Shown here: positions 22,510 to 30,318 of the stretch, piece by piece | How positions within the stretch are numbered: the first letter of the stretch is position 1 | How the letters are laid out: each line of letters begins with the position of its first letter | Source of the DNA: Eubacterium sp. CAG:251 | GTDB lineage: Bacteria; Bacillota; Clostridia; Oscillospirales; Acutalibacteraceae | Assembly (NCBI GenBank): GCA_000436835.1 | Contig: FR889157.1 | Span: 26,115-60,143 of the forward strand | Length of the DNA stretch: 34,029 nt | Direction: 5' to 3' | Position numbers and translations under genes: made by a program | Notes under the pieces: generated by a model | What the model was told of the DNA's origin: nothing | Database searches by the model: none | The model's input: only the letters and a program-made list of their open reading frames with translations

Positions 22510-23820
22510 TTATAAATCATTTTTCTTTTTTATTCCGACTAAAAATGAAAGTGAGACGATAAACGTGATTGCTTCGGCGACGGGGAATGCAAGCCATACG
22601 CCTGTCATTTTGAAGAGATATGAGAGCAGAAATACGCTTGCGATAATCACAACAAAGCCACGCATAATTGAAATGATAAATGCCGGAGCCGCCTTGCTCA
22701 TAGAGCTGAATGCAAGGGAAAGGAAAATATTAAGCCCTGCAAAAATGAAGCCTATAAAGTAAATTCTCAAACCTTTGACTGCATAATCGGTAAGTGCGGC
22801 AATGTGCTCGCTGTTGAAAACATTTGCGATTGGGGCAGCAAAAATATTTACTGTTACTATTATTATTCCTGCAAGGCAAAGGCAGGTGATAATGCCGAGC
22901 TTGAGTATTTTTGAAACATTTTCGTTTTCGCTTTTAGCGTAATATTTGCTGATAAGCGGCTGCGAGCCTTGCGCAACACCGTTGAATACGGACACGGCAA
23001 CGAGCGAAATATTAGCAACAACGCCGTAAGCTGCAACGCCGATGTTGCCGACTAATTTTAATATAATCATATTAAACGCAACGGTGATTACACCTGAGGA
23101 AAATTCGCCTACAAAGGCTGAAACACCGAGTTTTGCACAGTTAAATAATTTAACGAAAGACGGCACGCAGGGCTTAAAGCTTATGTTGTTTTTCTTTGAG
23201 AAAAAGTGAATACAGCAGATTGCACAGCCAACAACAGGACTTAAAGCCGTAGCCAAAGCCGCACCTGCCATACCCATTTTAAGCGGAAACATAAGCACCC
23301 AGTCCATAACAATATTGAAAAGACTGCTTATAACCGTAGCCGCCATTGCGATTGACGGTGCACCGTCATTTCTTACGAATGCATTGCAAATGTAATTCCA
23401 CATAAAAAGCGGAGTAAAGCACATAAATATTTTTGTGTAAGGAGTGCCGACCTTTACAATCTCACTGCTTCCGCCTAAGATTGCAACAAGTTTATCGGGT
23501 ATAAAAACACCGATTGCCATAAAAATCAAGGCGAAAAGCGTTGTGAAAAACATTGCGTTGAAAAAATATCTGTTATTTTTTTCTCCCTGATTTTTAGCTA
23601 TTGCAAATCGGATTGCCGAGCCTACACCAATCATTGAGCCTATGGCAAATATTAAATTATATAAGGGTAATACAAGATTTAATGCGGTAATGCCGTTAGC
23701 ACCGACTGCCTTTGATATGAAAAAGGTGTCAGCCAAAATGTAGCACGACATTCCAATCATGGCAAATACGTTTTGCGATACGTATTTTGCAAACTCTTTT
23801 GACGCACTTTTGCTTTTCAT
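22510..23820 (-). CDS. MATE family efflux transporter
   Basis: A 436-residue inner-membrane exporter with about 12 hydrophobic segments, the MATE topology. Helpful blocks: NVFAMIGMSCYILADTFFISKAVGANGITALNLVLPLYN at the start, GVGSAIRFAIAKNQGE, NAFVRNDGAPSIAM, VAAYGVVANISLVAVSVFNGVAQGSQPLISKYY and SSMSKAAPAFIISIMRGFV. The substrate (cationic drugs, dyes, metabolites) and coupling ion cannot be inferred. The ATG at 23820 follows AAAGGAA; the in-frame codons upstream overlap the promoter and are not coding. It is a single-gene unit with a good promoter at 23855-23883. Confidence 0.92.
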   Translation of the reverse strand: MKSKSASKEFAKYVSQNVFAMIGMSCYILADTFFISKAVGANGITALNLVLPLYNLIFAIGSMIGVGSAIRFAIAKNQGEKNNRYFFNAMFFTTLFALIFMAIGVFIPDKLVAILGGSSEIVKVGTPYTKIFMCFTPLFMWNYICNAFVRNDGAPSIAMAATVISSLFNIVMDWVLMFPLKMGMAGAALATALSPVVGCAICCIHFFSKKNNISFKPCVPSFVKLFNCAKLGVSAFVGEFSSGVITVAFNMIILKLVGNIGVAAYGVVANISLVAVSVFNGVAQGSQPLISKYYAKSENENVSKILKLGIITCLCLAGIIIVTVNIFAAPIANVFNSEHIAALTDYAVKGLRIYFIGFIFAGLNIFLSLAFSSMSKAAPAFIISIMRGFVVIIASVFLLSYLFKMTGVWLAFPVAEAITFIVSLSFLVGIKKKNDL

Positions 23821-23854
23821 AATAGATTCCTTTACTTGTTTATATGTTATGGCG

Positions 23855-23883
23855 ATTTTAACATATATATATTTAATTGGCAA
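23855..23883 (-). promoter_or_regulatory. Promoter of the MATE gene
   Basis: Minus strand: TTGCCA (23878-23883), 17 bp, TAAAAT (23855-23860). It leaves a leader of about 28 bases to the ATG at 23820. Confidence 0.75.
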
Positions 23884-23942
23884 GTGTTATTTAAAATGTC
23901 GTGTTTTTATTTATTTAACATATTATTTAATAATGTTCATAT

Positions 23943-24032
23943 TTATTTCACACGCAGTATATTTATTAATATTATAGTTGTAGTTGCAAAGGGAAAGGTG
24001 CTACTTCCCGATGCGTATAAAATATTTTTCAT
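23943..24032 (-). CDS. Candidate 29-residue small protein upstream of the MATE gene
   Basis: A 29-codon frame with an unusually strong ribosome site (GAGGAGGTAAGG directly before the ATG). The product MKNILYASGSST...ILINILRVK has a short hydrophobic second half and could be a membrane-associated micropeptide. No homologue is known to me. It lies in the 300-bp spacer between the lactonase-like gene and the MATE promoter. Since the MATE promoter lies downstream of it, it is not an obvious leader peptide. It could be chance. Confidence 0.3.
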   Translation of the reverse strand: MKNILYASGSSTFPFATTTIILINILRVK

Positions 24033-24070
24033 CCTTACCTCCTCTTTTTTATATTGATAAAAAGAATAGA

Positions 24071-24103
24071 AACACCGAGACGTAAAAGCCTCGGTGTTTT
24101 TAT
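24071..24103. terminator. Terminator of the lactonase-like gene
   Basis: AACACCGAG (24071-24079) pairs with CTCGGTGTT (24090-24098), with T-rich sequence on both sides. Located 18-50 bp downstream of the minus-strand hydrolase gene. Confidence 0.85.
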
Positions 24104-24120
24104 TTTGTTAATTATACAAT

Positions 24121-24933
24121 TTAAAATTCGATTTTCGTTTGTTTATAATCCTTATCGTGGGCAGTCAGCACCGCAACGCAGTTTTCGTTTTTATACATTT
24201 TATTAAGCCAACGAAGAGAAATTTTCATATTTTGAATATTATGTATCGGGCCGGAAAGAATAAGCTCGCTCCACGATTTTTCGCTTATTCCGTTGTCGCC
24301 GGCAATTACTGCCATTTTGCCGTTTTGCTTAATCACAACGCAAACAGAACCTGCCGAATGACCGGGAGTATAAACAATTCTGACGCTTCCGTCGCCGAAT
24401 AAATCGCAGCTTTTGCCGAAAGGTGCATGGGAGTCGTAATTCATTTCAATCGGCTCAATTTCAACACCCTGCCAAAGCGCTTTACGGTATCTTGGGTTTG
24501 GAAGAAGCGATATTTCAAGTTCTTCTTTTGTTGCATAAATATGCTTAGCACCCTTTAAATCCTTAAGCCCGCTTACGTGGTCGCAGTCAAGATGAGTTAA
24601 AATTACCGCATCAAGCTGTTTTGGAGTAATGCCGAGTGCGTCAAGCTGCCTTGCAACACTGTCGTTAAGAGTAACGGTAGGCTGACTTGAAAAGTAAAGA
24701 GCAAGTCCGAGATGATGACGTGGGTTTATGGCGCATTGCTCGCTCCAGCCGGTATCAACAAGAACGTTTTTGCCGTTTATTCTTATTAAAAATGCTTTGA
24801 CGGGCACATCGTTTCTGCCTTTTTTGCTTTGAAAAAGACCTGTATAAGCAAATTTTCCGCTCTTGCTGTCCCTGTTATGAACGGCACTAGATACAAGCAT
24901 TTTGCCCGTTTGCAGTACGTCGATTTCAGCCAT
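24121..24933 (-). CDS. Metallo-beta-lactamase fold hydrolase, N-acyl-homoserine-lactonase-like
   Basis: A 270-residue cytosolic MBL-fold protein. Metal-site blocks: LTHLDCDHVSGL (His114, Asp116, Asp118, His119), TPGHSAGS (His192), IAGDNG (Asp213) and TAHD (His259). The first block reads HxDxDH in place of the usual HxHxDH, so the first metal site is altered, a form known to me from relatives annotated as lactonases. VDTGWS (60-64) is also typical. True lactonase activity on quorum signals is not assured; lactone or ester hydrolysis is the safe reading. AGAGGGACG precedes the ATG. A 21-bp palindrome lies 39 bp upstream. Confidence 0.85.
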   Translation of the reverse strand: MAEIDVLQTGKMLVSSAVHNRDSKSGKFAYTGLFQSKKGRNDVPVKAFLIRINGKNVLVDTGWSEQCAINPRHHLGLALYFSSQPTVTLNDSVARQLDALGITPKQLDAVILTHLDCDHVSGLKDLKGAKHIYATKEELEISLLPNPRYRKALWQGVEIEPIEMNYDSHAPFGKSCDLFGDGSVRIVYTPGHSAGSVCVVIKQNGKMAVIAGDNGISEKSWSELILSGPIHNIQNMKISLRWLNKMYKNENCVAVLTAHDKDYKQTKIEF

Positions 24934-24971
24934 AAATTCGTCCCTCTTTTACCTACAATATAATATTTATT

Positions 24972-24992
24972 ATGAATTTCAATGAAATTCAT
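24972..24992. promoter_or_regulatory. 21-bp palindrome upstream of the lactonase-like gene
   Basis: Two perfect 10-bp arms, ATGAATTTCA (24972-24981) and TGAAATTCAT (24983-24992), around one base. It lies in the probable promoter region of the gene starting at 24933 and looks like an operator for a dimeric regulator. No terminator-type T-run follows. Confidence 0.5.
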
Positions 24993-24993
24993 T

Positions 24994-25047
24994 CAAACAC
25001 GGAATTTCTTTCGACGTGGCACGTTTATGCCTATTTATTCGCGACCG
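24994..25047. repeat. Dispersed repeat, minus-strand copy
   Basis: The inverted counterpart of 18246-18310: block CAAACACGGAATTTCTTTCG at 24994-25013 (identical over 24 bp with its partner) and GCCTATTTATTCGCGACCG at 25029-25047 (one mismatch). It lacks the CCCCTACG centre of the plus-strand copy. It begins six bases after the LCP stop codon. Confidence 0.75.
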
Positions 25048-25052
25048 TAAAA

Positions 25053-26690
25053 TTATCTGCCCATTTCGATATATGCCGGCCTGTTCTCGCTTAATTTAAT
25101 ATTTGATTTTCCGTAAATTTCCATTTGAAGCTCGTATGCGTCCTTTGGAATATCGGCAAGCCAAATCCAATTGCCCGGAGCGGCTGAGAATCTTGAACCG
25201 CCCTTACAGTTTTCAACAGCAGGAACATTCTTGGTTTTCATTTCGTAATCAAGCCAGCCGTCCCTAAGCGCCGTATTGCCAATAGAGATAAGCTCCTTTT
25301 TATTGTAGCCCGTATATACATATCCTGCAAGCTGATTAACGGTTTTAACCGTATCAACTGTGCCGCTCTTTTTCACTTTATTAAGAATTGCGTTGAGAAC
25401 GGTCTTTTGCCTGTTTGCCCTTGCGCCGTCAGAGTCAATATGCCTGATTCTGCAATATGCAAGTGCCTGCTTACCGTTTAACTTCATTGTTCCCTCAGTT
25501 CCATCAAACGTCTGCTTGATAGTAACATTGCCGTAAACTCTCGGATGATTGTTAATTTCATTAATCTCGGCAGAGGTAATCTTGATTGGTACACCGCCGA
25601 GTGCGTCAATAATCTTAGGGAATGAATTGAAGTTTACAACCGCATAGTTGTTAATAGCGATTTTATAATATCTTTCAATAGTGTTGATATAGCATTTCAT
25701 ACCGCCCATTGACGCCGCAGCATTGATTTTGCCGTACTGACCCTTGCCGTCAACCTCAAAATAAACGTAAAGGTCACGCAAAACAGAGGTGAGATGAATT
25801 TCCTTAGTATCAACGTTAATACTTGCAATAATTGCCGAGTCTGCACGGGAAGTGTCGGTTATCTTTTCATCCCTTGTATCCTCGCCGATAAGAAGAATGT
25901 TGAGAACGTGAGTTGAGCTTACAGGGTCGCCGTTTTGATACCATTGCTTGAGGTATTCCTTATAGCTGTATACGTCGCCTGCACTTGCCTCCTCAATAGT
26001 AGGGAAGTTCTCTTTAAGAAAGTCCATACCGTTATAGTAGGTGCTCATTTCATAATCGGTTCCGCCTTTATTATCATCCGTAACCTTATTAAGCATATTA
26101 TTTGCATAAAAAATCGCAAACACACCTGCCGCAACAATCATTACAAGAAGAACTACTATAATTGAAATTATTGCCTTGCCCTTTTTCGTCTTGGAAAATT
26201 TAACCTTTTCCTCTTTTTTAGGCTCCTCTGCCTTTTGCGGCAAGGTTACTTCTCCGCCTGCAAGGGAAAAAAGGTCAACCATACCGTTATTTTCCTGAGG
26301 CTCGGCTTGCGATTGATTGATTGATGCAACACTTTCGTTTTCCTCAACCTCATCGGTATCGGTAAAACCGTTTTTTTCCTCCTCAATGGTAGGAATAACA
26401 ATATCAGCCGTGTCACCCTTAGCGGTGTTTTCCTCTTTTTCAATGAAAACCTCGGTTTTTGTAGGCTTGTCCTCGGCAACGCTTACCTTAACCTCAGGCT
26501 GTTGCACTTTTATATCATCTTTAAGCTCAGGCTCTGCCTCAATTTTCTTTTCAGGCTCTGCTTGCTTGTATGTTTGAGCTGAGACTTGCGCCTCGGTATT
26601 GGCCTGCTCTCTGTTTTCGCTCTCTCTGCGCCTTTTGACTTCAGAGAGTATATCGTCAATACTGTAGGATTCTTTCTCCAACGCATTCAC
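25053..26690 (-). CDS. LytR-CpsA-Psr (LCP) family cell-wall polymer ligase with long cytoplasmic region
   Basis: Enzymes of this family move teichoic acid-like or capsular polymers from the lipid carrier to peptidoglycan on the outer face of the membrane. The 545 residues have an acidic, disordered cytoplasmic part (1-165), one membrane segment (KAIISIIVVLLVMIVAAGVF, 172-191) and an LCP domain (about 262-455): LNILLIGEDTRD, DTSRADSAIIASIN, LTSVLRDLYVYF, INAAASMGG, AYCRIRHIDSDGARANRQ. These supply the Arg and Asp residues that bind the pyrophosphate. The N-terminal motif YSIDDILSEVKRRR resembles the start of the DUF3048 protein. The ATG at 26690 is only 3 bases after GAGGAG, so the TTG at 26681 may be the true start. 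Confidence 0.92.
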   Translation of the reverse strand: MNALEKESYSIDDILSEVKRRRESENREQANTEAQVSAQTYKQAEPEKKIEAEPELKDDIKVQQPEVKVSVAEDKPTKTEVFIEKEENTAKGDTADIVIPTIEEEKNGFTDTDEVEENESVASINQSQAEPQENNGMVDLFSLAGGEVTLPQKAEEPKKEEKVKFSKTKKGKAIISIIVVLLVMIVAAGVFAIFYANNMLNKVTDDNKGGTDYEMSTYYNGMDFLKENFPTIEEASAGDVYSYKEYLKQWYQNGDPVSSTHVLNILLIGEDTRDEKITDTSRADSAIIASINVDTKEIHLTSVLRDLYVYFEVDGKGQYGKINAAASMGGMKCYINTIERYYKIAINNYAVVNFNSFPKIIDALGGVPIKITSAEINEINNHPRVYGNVTIKQTFDGTEGTMKLNGKQALAYCRIRHIDSDGARANRQKTVLNAILNKVKKSGTVDTVKTVNQLAGYVYTGYNKKELISIGNTALRDGWLDYEMKTKNVPAVENCKGGSRFSAAPGNWIWLADIPKDAYELQMEIYGKSNIKLSENRPAYIEMGR

Positions 26691-26811
26691 TCCTCTTTTT
26701 CAAACTAAAAACTTTTGACATTATATATCATATCTTATTAAAATACTATAGCTAAATTGTAAAAATTGATTTTTTGCACTTTTAATAGACATATTTAGAT
26801 ATGATTATCTA

Positions 26812-29325
26812 TTATTCGTCGCCGTTTTCCTGTTCTTCGCCTGCGTTTTCGACATTTTCGGTATCTTCTGTCTCAATTTCGTCTTCCTCAAAGCGGTCAA
26901 CAACACTGATTGTAGCAAGCTTTTCGCCCTCGTTTACTCTCATTACCTTAACACCCTTTGCAGGTCTTTGGAATGTAGAAATTTGGTCAACAGGCATACG
27001 AATAATAATTCCGTCGGTGGAAATCATAACAACGTCATTTTCTTCCGTAACAGCGGCAATATTAGCAACCTTGCCGAACTTTTCAACCCTGTAGTTAAGA
27101 AGTCCCTTACCGCCTCTTGACTGAACACGGTAATCGGAAAATTCACTCTTACGTCCGTATCCTGTTTCAGATACAGTAAGAAGCTTAACTCCCTCGTGCT
27201 CTGCAACAAAGCCAACAACATAGTCGCCCTCACTTAATGTGATTGCCTTAACACCTCTTGCCGTTCTGCCGATAAGCCTTGCGTCGCTTTCCTCAAAGCA
27301 AATGCTCATTCCGTCGTGAGTTGCGGCAACAAGCTTTCTGTTTCCGTCTGTAATATCAACCCAGCAAAGCTCATCGCCCTCGTCAAGATTGATAGCAATA
27401 ATGCCGTTTTTCCTGATATGGTCATATTGGTCAAGAGCAGTCCTCTTGATAATGCCGTTTTTAGTCATCATACAAAGGAATGAACGCTCCTCGTCCTTAG
27501 GCACTCTAACCATGGCAGTAATCTGCTCGCCTTGTTCAATAGGAAGAATGTTTACAACATTCATACCCTTGCCCGTTCTTGACGATTCCGGAATTTCATA
27601 TCCTTTCATTTTAAATACTTTACCCTTGTTGGTGAAAAGCATAATAAAATCGTGAGTAGAGCAGGCAAACATTGTTTTTGCAACGTCCTCTTCTCTTCTG
27701 CTCATACCCGAAACACCTCGGCCGCCTCTGTTTTGAGCCTTATAGGTGTCAACAGTTTGGCGCTTCATATATCCCTTTTCGGTAAGAGTGAGAATGCAGT
27801 CCTCAACGGGGATAAGGTCCTCGTCCTCAACGTCGCCGATTGCAGCAGAAATCTCTGTTCTTCTCTCATCTCCGAATTTAGCGGCTATTTCTCTTGTTTC
27901 GGTTTTTATAATCTCGTCAACTCTCTCGCTGTGCTCAAGAATGTCAGTCAAATCCTTAATTCTTTCGTGAAGTTCTTCGAGTTCATTCATTATCTTTTCA
28001 ATTTCAAGACCTGCCAACTGACCCAAACGATAAGCAACAATTGCGCTTGCCTGCGGGTCATCAAAGCCAAACTTATCCATAATAGCTTGCTTTGCCTCAG
28101 CTTGTCCGCCCTTGCAGGCACGAATTGTTGCAATAACCTCGTCAACAATATCTATAGCCTTTGCAAGACCTTCCAAAATATGCGCTCTGTCCTGTGCCTT
28201 TTTAAGGTCAAAGCGTGTTCTTCTTGAAATTACATTTCTTTGGAAATCAATATACTGCTGTAAAATTTCCTTAAGGGTTAATACTTTAGGAACGCCGTCA
28301 ACAAGGGCAAGCATAATCGCACCGAACGTTACCTGCATATCTGTCATTTTGTAAAGATTGTTAAGCACAACCTGCGCATTTGCATCACGCTTAACAGTAA
28401 CCTCAATGTGCATACCCTTTCTGTCTGAATAGTCCTGAACATCGGCTACGCCCTCAAGCCTTTTTTCCTTAACCAAATCGGCAATACGTGTAATAAGTCT
28501 TGCCTTGTTTACACCGTAAGGAATTTCAGTTACAACAATTTTGTATCTGTCGCCCTTAGTTTCAATAATTTCTGCTCTTGCACGAAGATAAATCTTGCCT
28601 CTGCCTGTTGCATAAGCCTCTTTAATTCCTCTTGTGCCCATAATAATGCCGGCAGTAGGGAAGTCAGGTCCCTTTATATATTGCATAATTTCCTCAAGCG
28701 ATGCGTCGGGATTGTCAATAAGGCAACACATACCCTCAACAACCTCGTTCATATTATGAGGCGGAATATTTGTAGCCATACCTACTGCGATACCCGATGA
28801 ACCGTTTACAAGCAAATTGGGATAACGTGACGGTAAAACGGTAGGCTCCTTGCTGTTATCGTCAAAGTTAGGAACAAAATCAACAGTATCCTTCTTGATA
28901 TCCTCAAGCATTTTCATAGCGATTTTGCTCATTCTGCTTTCTGTATAACGGTAAGCAGCGGCAGGGTCACCGTCGACAGAACCGAAATTACCGTGACCGT
29001 CAACAAGAATGTGCCTCATTGAAAACGGCTGTGCAAGCCTAACCATAGCGTCATAAACAGATGCGTCGCCGTGAGGGTGATAGTGACCGAGCACTTCACC
29101 GACGGTGGTGGCGCATTTACGGTAAGGCCTGTCAGGATAGAGATTGTTAGTATACATAGCGTAAAGTATTCTTCTGTGAACAGGCTTTAAGCCGTCACGT
29201 ACATCGGGAAGCGCACGCTGAACAATAACACTCATTGAATAATCAAGGAATGCCTTTCTTATCTCATCACTGATTTCTACATCTTTAATTTTTTGATTGT
29301 CGTAACGAATTTCATTACTATCCAT
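26812..29325 (-). CDS. gyrA: DNA gyrase subunit A
   Basis: Breakage-reunion subunit of gyrase, which introduces negative supercoils. The 837 residues start with a typical core: ALPDVRDGLKPVHRRILYAM, HPHGDASVYDAMVRLAQPFS (quinolone region), then AAAYRYTESRMS with catalytic Tyr127. The C-terminal beta-pinwheel carries the GyrA box QNRGGRG that identifies it as gyrase and not ParC. Residue 88, equal to Ser83 of E. coli, is Ala (codon at 29062-29064), the base state seen in mycobacteria. An acidic tail (EEDEIETEDTENVENAGEEQ) follows. It lies 61 bp downstream of two small membrane-protein genes that separate it from gyrB. No clear terminator follows. Confidence 0.98.
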   Translation of the reverse strand: MDSNEIRYDNQKIKDVEISDEIRKAFLDYSMSVIVQRALPDVRDGLKPVHRRILYAMYTNNLYPDRPYRKCATTVGEVLGHYHPHGDASVYDAMVRLAQPFSMRHILVDGHGNFGSVDGDPAAAYRYTESRMSKIAMKMLEDIKKDTVDFVPNFDDNSKEPTVLPSRYPNLLVNGSSGIAVGMATNIPPHNMNEVVEGMCCLIDNPDASLEEIMQYIKGPDFPTAGIIMGTRGIKEAYATGRGKIYLRARAEIIETKGDRYKIVVTEIPYGVNKARLITRIADLVKEKRLEGVADVQDYSDRKGMHIEVTVKRDANAQVVLNNLYKMTDMQVTFGAIMLALVDGVPKVLTLKEILQQYIDFQRNVISRRTRFDLKKAQDRAHILEGLAKAIDIVDEVIATIRACKGGQAEAKQAIMDKFGFDDPQASAIVAYRLGQLAGLEIEKIMNELEELHERIKDLTDILEHSERVDEIIKTETREIAAKFGDERRTEISAAIGDVEDEDLIPVEDCILTLTEKGYMKRQTVDTYKAQNRGGRGVSGMSRREEDVAKTMFACSTHDFIMLFTNKGKVFKMKGYEIPESSRTGKGMNVVNILPIEQGEQITAMVRVPKDEERSFLCMMTKNGIIKRTALDQYDHIRKNGIIAINLDEGDELCWVDITDGNRKLVAATHDGMSICFEESDARLIGRTARGVKAITLSEGDYVVGFVAEHEGVKLLTVSETGYGRKSEFSDYRVQSRGGKGLLNYRVEKFGKVANIAAVTEENDVVMISTDGIIIRMPVDQISTFQRPAKGVKVMRVNEGEKLATISVVDRFEEDEIETEDTENVENAGEEQENGDE

Positions 29326-29386
29326 TATCTAACCTCCAAAACAGAGTTAATTCTACTTTTTTACGGTATGGCAGGGATTTTTCTGC

Positions 29387-29827
29387 CTAAATACTTTTAA
29401 TTTTTGTTAAAAAATAAATATATTCCTTTGTTTCGATTATTGCGCCGAGAGTCAAATAAGGGTAAAAACCGATAAACATCGGCTCGCCTTCATTTTTAGG
29501 CAATGTTTTAAATTCAATGCTTTTCTCGCTTATCGTAACCTCTCTTGGCTCACTGTATGTAACATCGGCTTTAATACAGCGCTTGACCCTTATATCGGGT
29601 CTTATCTTTTTTACATAAAAAAGATAAATTCCTATTGCAACAATATAGAGTGCAGGAATAAGCAAATACGCATAATTTTTTTCGCTGAAAGCATAATATG
29701 TGTTCATTACAAGCATAATAAGTACCGTAATATATATCATGCTCATAAACTTGCTGCTTTTAAGCTTAAAAAGTTCAAAATTAATTAAATCATTTTTATC
29801 AAGAGAATAATTGAATTTATAATCCAT
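29387..29827 (-). CDS. YcxB-like small membrane protein, slightly short
   Basis: A 146-residue protein with two close membrane segments (MSMIYITVLIMLVMNTYYAF and YAYLLIPALYIVAIGIYLFYV) and a soluble C-terminal part (VTISEKSIEFKTLPKNEGEPMFIGFYPYLTLGAIIETKEYIYFL). The order resembles YcxB-like proteins and its neighbour at 29827-30315, so the two look like diverged duplicates. It stops soon after the strand where relatives continue for another 15 or so residues, so the last strand may be lost. Role unknown. It overlaps the upstream paralogue by one base (TAATG) and sits in the gyrase operon. Confidence 0.65.
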   Translation of the reverse strand: MDYKFNYSLDKNDLINFELFKLKSSKFMSMIYITVLIMLVMNTYYAFSEKNYAYLLIPALYIVAIGIYLFYVKKIRPDIRVKRCIKADVTYSEPREVTISEKSIEFKTLPKNEGEPMFIGFYPYLTLGAIIETKEYIYFLTKIKSI

Positions 29828-30315
29828 TATTTCATTACCCCCTTACTTTTAAGCACCTTGATTATTTCATCAAGTTCCTTGCCGTATCTTTGCTTACTGA
29901 TAACCGCAATGCCACGGCTGAGGGTAGGTAAAATTATAAGTTCACTTTTAGTTTCCTTAATCGCATAAATGCTTTGCCACGGGGCATAAACCTTTTCAAA
30001 ACTTGAAAAAATTTCCAATCCTTCATCATAAAGTCTAAGCGTATTTTCGTCATTCAATATAATTGAGCGCTGAAATTCGATTGTAATGCTGTTTTTTGCC
30101 GAAATTTGTTTATAAACAAAAAGTATGCAAAGCAAAATCGCAAAAGGCAAAATAACCATTGCATTAACAACGCCCAGCACGGAAACGATTATTGACGCAA
30201 TTATTATAACGACAAGACTTACAATTTCCGCCATATTATTCAAGCCTATTTTTTGAATTTTATAATTATAGCCCTTATAAAATTCATCGGCTGTCATTTT
30301 ATAAGTTAATTTCAT
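29827..30315 (-). CDS. YcxB-like small membrane protein
   Basis: A 162-residue protein with the YcxB layout: N-terminal strand region (KLTYKMTADEFYKGYNYK), two membrane segments (AEIVSLVVIIIASIIVSVLGVV and MVILPFAILLCILFVYK), then a C-terminal PH-like stretch (LRLYDEGLEIFSSFEKVYAPWQSIYAIKETKSELIIL...GIAVISKQRYGKELDEIIKVLK). The W-x-x-I-x-x-I-x-E-T pattern is the family's most constant part. Function is unknown. The ATG is three bases downstream of the gyrB stop, so it is translated as part of the gyrB transcript. Confidence 0.75.
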   Translation of the reverse strand: MKLTYKMTADEFYKGYNYKIQKIGLNNMAEIVSLVVIIIASIIVSVLGVVNAMVILPFAILLCILFVYKQISAKNSITIEFQRSIILNDENTLRLYDEGLEIFSSFEKVYAPWQSIYAIKETKSELIILPTLSRGIAVISKQRYGKELDEIIKVLKSKGVMK

Positions 30316-30318
30316 ATT

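Noticed and set aside
27652..28227. Long plus-strand open frame opposite gyrA
   Set aside because: It is a shadow of gyrA coding sequence with no ribosome site; gyrA motifs are complete on the minus strand.
29360..29390. Frameshift or early stop in the short YcxB-like protein
   Set aside because: Codons after the stop give a weak continuation only; without homologue alignment a natural short form is equally likely, so it is not called a pseudogene.
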